From the NCBI GenBank assembly GCA_016702545.1, contig JADJDT010000042.1:209849-273848 (forward strand): DNA of 64,000 nucleotides. The letters are read 5' to 3'. Below the pieces are notes generated by a model. It had not been told where the DNA came from. It saw nothing but the letters and a program-made list of their open reading frames with translations, and did not search any database. Positions 61,301 to 64,000 of the stretch are shown here, piece after piece; the stretch's first letter is position 1; every line of letters starts with the position of its first letter. The stretch is from Pseudomonadota bacterium (GTDB taxonomy: Bacteria; Myxococcota_A; Polyangia; GCA-2747355). The position numbers were made by a program, and so were the translations under genes.

Positions 61301-61883
61301 TCCGCTTGACCTCGCCGAGCCCATGAGCCTCGGGCTGGAGGACCTTGGCCCCGAGCTCCAGCTCCCAGAGCACGGTGAGGTGGCGGCCCTGGGCGTCGTC
61401 GTCCAGGCAGACCAGCTCGACGCGGGTCTGCTGGCCCGGATCGGGCCGCGGAAACACGTCCTCGACGAGGTACTGACGCTGGCGCACCTGGACGATGGCG
61501 CCTTGCACCGGCGCGTAGGGATCGGCGCGCCCCGGCCGCTCCGTTACAGCAGCGAACTCACCCGAGGGCCCACGAGCGCCGCGCAGGCGCCCGGCAAGCA
61601 GCGCACGCGCCCGGCCTTCTTCCGACAAGCCGTGGGCGCGACACGCTGCCTTCAGCTCATCGCGGCCAAGCCATTGCAGCAGGTCACCGAAGCGAATCGC
61701 CCCCGATCCGGCGAGCGCCCCGATCTGCGCCTCCTTGGTCGCTGCCGGCGGGATCGCCACGCGAAACTCGCGTCCGATGGTGACGATGCGGTCCTTGGTC
61801 AGGACCCTCAGAACCGACGCCAGAGCGGGCGCGCCGTCGCCCGCCGGCCTCTCGTCACGATCGTGGTCAGGTCCCCTCCCCAT
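58329..61883 (-). CDS. drmD: DrmD, SNF2-like helicase of class 1 DISARM
   Basis: A complete protein of about 1,184 residues. An N-terminal SAP-like helix pair (FGDLLQWLGRDELKAACRAH) is followed by the SNF2 motor: FIADDVGLGKTIEAG (Walker A, about 256-262), LLILDEAHTAAP (DEAH), LFLSATPHNGHSNSF and C-terminal motif VI MEQRNGRIDR. A coiled-coil tail follows. DrmD is the hallmark of class 1 DISARM. Start: the ATG at 61883 overlaps the regulator stop as TGATG; a GTG one codon upstream is an alternative. Downstream it nearly abuts drmMI. Confidence 0.92.
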   Translation of the reverse strand: MGRGPDHDRDERPAGDGAPALASVLRVLTKDRIVTIGREFRVAIPPAATKEAQIGALAGSGAIRFGDLLQWLGRDELKAACRAHGLSEEGRARALLAGRLRGARGPSGEFAAVTERPGRADPYAPVQGAIVQVRQRQYLVEDVFPRPDPGQQTRVELVCLDDDAQGRHLTVLWELELGAKVLQPEAHGLGEVKRIDPPRHFGAYLHALKWNAVTATDAKLFQAPFRAGIKLMNHQLTPLKKALELPRSNLFIADDVGLGKTIEAGLILQELLLRQRVEFALVVCPASVALQWRDEMEKRFGLHFELMNRAFVGRRRQERGFGVNPWSTHNRFIITYQTLRRPEYRDPLLQHIGDRIRKSLLILDEAHTAAPASASKYAIDSRVTRVVRDVAPRFENRLFLSATPHNGHSNSFSAILEILDPQRFTRGVPVRGRAQLESVMVRRLKSDLRALGVDAFPERKVVQIDLHHEGNDWYARLDDDKPVRVGQGRSPELELSRMLQEYTELMRPKKGRGQLVFVNLQKRLLSSIEAFARTLRLHQKSVGEGKAHTTLQLILDEAGDGDEYGLDDEALEDAADAAVVASSSEVQSPEGRAKQLLTEMVKLAEEYRGAPDAKTLALLEWIRRHQCPAVKIGGAEGGKGKWTDRRVLIFTEYGDTKRYVWQVLTTAVQGTPQADERILQFHGGMSDEQRAEVQRAFNSQPEDHPVRILLATDAAREGVNLQGHCADLFHFDIPWNPARMEQRNGRIDRTLQNAPEVRCHYFLYRQRDEDKVLETLVSKVETIHKELGSLGTVIMDRFAEVMDDGIGSQTVPRLEQAEEIAGGRETVREELESQRERAALKEEIDDAGRILNRSRQAMDFAPELLRDAINVGLELSGAKELAPAPAKQDLPAAFLLPELSSSWADTLDTLRPPRGRDEPFWDWRKRPPQPVVFAPPERINSGVCHLHLQHPLVQRVLSRFLAQGYSAHDLSRVTIVRTSRDSLVRVIAFGRLSLFGPGATRLHDEVISVAAPWLESGGQAHLKPFADEADRRSLETLEQVLAACPDLAVSAKVQERLLATAGSDFASLWKHIKDEAEAKAHAASQKLKARATVESDALRGILERQRQAIREVLGGRLQLGLEFGEQDQEQRRQFEDDRKHMAQRLLDIDKEIDTEPAQIEELYRVVLPRLEPVGLIYLWPQTRG

Positions 61884-62017
61884 CACCGATCCAGGCGCTG
61901 TAGCTGCTGCCTGGTCAGCTTGGCCCTGGCGGCCACCTCCACCTGGGTCAGCTCAGCGTGGTGACGAAGCTCGAGCAGGCGCTGCCCGAGGCGCTTCCTG
62001 GAGGTGTCGAAGGTCAT
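61883..62017 (-). CDS. Short XRE-family helix-turn-helix protein heading the DISARM operon
   Basis: A 44-residue protein (KRLGQRLLELRHHAELTQVE, VAARAKLTRQQLQRLDR) that is essentially one lambda-repressor-like HTH and ends right after its recognition helix. Most XRE repressors are longer. Its stop overlaps the drmD start, so it is the first gene of the operon and a candidate autoregulator. An in-frame ATG at 62095 would extend it by 26 residues, but that extension lies inside the palindromic repeat and looks non-coding. Confidence 0.68.
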   Translation of the reverse strand: MTFDTSRKRLGQRLLELRHHAELTQVEVAARAKLTRQQLQRLDR

Positions 62018-62069
62018 CTCTGTGCGGATATGTAACACGGCCCCGCGCGCGAGACTCCGCTCGAAGGCC

Positions 62070-62200
62070 GCCGCTGCAACCTCGTCGCGGCCCATGCAGA
62101 GGCCCCTGGCGCGCCCGAACGAAGCGCCTCGCGCTCCGTCGCTCGCCGTCCGCGTCAGACCCGCTGGCTCATGCTGCTTCCCGAACCGTGGCCAGGGAGG
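62070..62200. repeat. RAYT-associated palindromic repeat at the head of the DISARM operon
   Basis: GTCGCGGCCCATGCAGAGGC, CGCCCGAACGAAGCGCC and CGTCAGACCCGCTGGCTCAT match the repeat units at 42658-42790 and 45121-45600, 17 to 20 kb away. The right end (GCTGCTTCCCGAACCGTGGC) is diverged. It lies directly upstream of the XRE/drmD start and so overlaps the place where the operon promoter should be. No -10/-35 pair was assigned. 62201-62306 holds no clear gene. Confidence 0.78.
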
Positions 62201-62306
62201 GCGGCCAGCAGGTTGGGGTGGAGGGTCTCGCCGCGCTCGTTGACGAGGGCGGCCAGACCCCGGGAGAGGGGAAGTGGATCGATCAGGAAGGAAGCCTCAC
62301 AGCTCC

Positions 62307-64000
62307 TCAGATTGGCGCGGGCGGCGTTCCCACGACGGGGATGGTCGTCGGCAGGACCTGCGGTCCGGAGGCCGTGATCATCAGCCCACGGGGATCGATG
62401 TTCGCCGACCGGCAGGCTCACGCTGCCGTCGCCTGCGGCAAAGCCGCGCGCGACCACGTTGCCCTTGGCGTCCTGCACGACCACGGCGATCTGCGAGAGA
62501 TCGAGGGGCGGCAGGTCAGGCAGGGGCTGGGGCCGGTGGGTACCCGGGGCGGGATCTTCGCCTGCAGGACGCCGCTCGCTACCGCCGCGCTGATCACGAC
62601 GACCGGCAAGGGGCCACTCGTGCGGAACGATACGGTCGGATCACCGAGCAGGTTGTAGATCGTCATCTCCTGCTCTGATCGGCGGCGCCGTAGCCGAGCG
62701 AGGTCAGATAGCCCTTGCCCGCGTTGAGCACATCGCCGAGTCGGCGCACGGTCGTAGCCGGACCGTAGGCCAGCAGGTTGGGGAAGATCGCGTCGACGAG
62801 GCCCTTGGCCAGGTCGCTGTTGATCGTCGAGCCGCTCGAACGTTGATCGCCGATCACGGCGAGGGCCCCGTCGGCCTTGCGCAGGAAGGACTCCGCCCAA
62901 TAGACGCTAGCCGCGTTCGAGTAGCCGGCGCCGGAGGTCTCGGTCGCCTCGTTGTCGAAGATGCCGCTCGCGCAGTTGACGCTGAGCACGACGGGGAACT
63001 CGTGGCCCGCCACCGCAACGCCAGCGAGGTTGCCGGTGCTAAAGCCCGGCGTGCCCCAACCGTTCCACCAGCCGTGGTCGCGGTGGAAGAAGAGCGCGCG
63101 CCCGTCGTTGAAGGCGGCCGTGACGTCGGCCGTCGCGCCATTCCAGGGGAAGGTCGGCTTGCGCAGGTACCAGGGGACCGCCACCCCGTCGTACCAGGTG
63201 GTTGGACTGGTGGTCGGCGAGTCGCGGTAGATGCGTTGCACGTTCCAGCCGAGGCCGGCTACGTGCGCCCGGATGACCTCGGCCGTGCGCGCGAAGGTGC
63301 GGTTCTCGACGCCGTTGGTGTCGTCGTCCTGAACTGCGCCGCGAAGCTGTAGTTGTCGTAGAAGGCATTGAAGAAGCTCGGCGGGGCGTTCTCGAAGGCC
63401 TTGACCTTGTCGACGACGACCTGCCTGCGCGTCGGTGTCGACCGGGAAGCGGCCGATACCGAGCAACGGCACCGAGGTGCTGCCGCCACCGAACTGGCCG
63501 TAGTACTGGTCGCCACCGTTCTTGACGCCGTCCCAACTGTTGTTGGCGCCCGGGTAGTGGGTGGGGATCAGCTCCGCGTCGCCCATCAACAGCAGGTAGC
63601 GTGGGCGAATCCACCAGTTGTTGTAGGCATTCTGCAGGTAGCTACGAATCCCGGCTGCCGTGGCGCCGGTGGTCGCCGTCGTGACCACCACGGTGCTGAG
63701 GCCACGGGCGATCTTGTGCGCCGCAAGGTCGTTGGCGGCCGCCACCAACGCCGGGGCGGTGACGATCACAAAGCGCGCGCCGAAGAAGATCGGCCGAATC
63801 ACGATCGGACAGACCGCGAGCTCCAATAGCTCGCGATTGAGCGCCGTCGCGATCAGCGACGAGGGTGCGCGCTCGAGACGCTGGTCGAGCTCATCCATGT
63901 CGAAGCCGGAGGCCGTGCGGAGCTGCTTGAAGCAGGGAGGACCCTTGAACACGATGTCGACGAGCAGTGAGCTGTACTGCACCAGGCGTTGTTCGCCGGC
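62307..64000 (-). CDS. C25 (gingipain-like) cysteine peptidase, partial and frameshifted
   Basis: The start lies beyond the right edge. The catalytic domain is clear: PRYLLLMGDAELIPTHYPGA, LFFHRDHGWWNGWG (catalytic His), VVLSVNCASGIFDN (catalytic Cys) and YWAESFLRKADGALAVIGDQ. The family signature MTIYNLLGDPTVSFRTS follows the catalytic domain. A short C-terminal beta domain (VVVQDAKGNVVARGFAAGDG) ends in TTIPVVGTPPAPI at a TGA (62307-62309). The frame changes near 63435, 63325, 62685, 62500 and 62390, with sensible sequence resuming each time. C25 peptidases are secreted Arg/Lys-type endopeptidases; the signal peptide is not in view. It is transcribed toward DISARM on the same strand but is separated from it by the repeat. 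Confidence 0.85.

Noticed and set aside
61883..62095. 70-residue version of the XRE regulator starting at 62095
   Set aside because: The additional 26 residues are encoded by the repeat unit shared with non-coding copies elsewhere, and the HTH similarity begins only after the internal ATG.
62155..62306. Possible short gene on the minus strand with reading LALVNERGETLHPNLLAALPG-like sequence
   Set aside because: It is a continuation of a shifted frame past the C25 peptidase stop, has no start or ribosome-binding site and partly overlaps the palindromic repeat.

Overview
The window is very GC-rich and densely packed. It most likely comes from a member of the Myxococcota (old Deltaproteobacteria). 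The evidence is a MYXO-CTERM-like C-terminal anchor on a secreted serine protease (38291-39544), a gingipain-like C25 peptidase at the right edge, a lipoprotein with an Asp/Gly-rich spacer after its lipobox, and IS200-like RAYT transposases. Many otherwise convincing genes carry one or more single-base frame changes, and there is a block of homopolymers at 35160-35723. The assembly therefore probably contains indel errors, and a single frame break here should not be read as gene death without checking.

Layout. 1-2.6 kb: a lipid kinase and a lipoprotein. 2.6-12.2 kb: a minus-strand cluster with two circularly permuted ATP-grasp proteins, two alpha-E domains and two transglutaminase-like proteins, one fused to DUF2126. 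It is a predicted amide-bond forming and cleaving pathway of unknown product. 12.3-18.1 kb: a DUF3999/DUF2339 envelope pair. 18.3-26.7 kb: the high-affinity potassium system kdpFABC with its sensor and regulator kdpDE. Here kdpA is interrupted by a 170-base insertion with a 9-base target duplication, and a palindromic element sits between kdpB and kdpC. 26.8-30.6 kb: a four-gene biotin-dependent transcarboxylase (5S, 12S, a small subunit and a 1.3S-like biotin carrier). 30.6-35.1 kb: an M23 peptidase-like protein, a permuted papain-like protein, tRNA-Thr(CGU) and an acyl-CoA synthetase/GNAT acetyltransferase. After the low-quality block come a KefF/KefC-like potassium efflux pair and the serine protease.

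39.5-46.9 kb is a mobile and decaying accessory zone. It holds three generations of a RAYT-type transposase (one intact, one frameshifted, one deleted remnant), clusters of a cognate palindromic repeat, a HigBA-type toxin-antitoxin pair and an MntA/HepT pair whose toxin is broken. It ends in a predicted Mrr-like nuclease.

47.1-62.0 kb is a complete class 1 DISARM anti-phage operon on the minus strand: XRE regulator, drmD, drmMI, a Fic AMP-transferase, drmA, drmB, drmC. Most junctions overlap or are separated by only a few bases. The Fic gene, overlapping drmMI by four bases, is the unusual member. The leader of this operon lies inside a copy of the RAYT-associated repeat. The C25 peptidase runs off the right edge.
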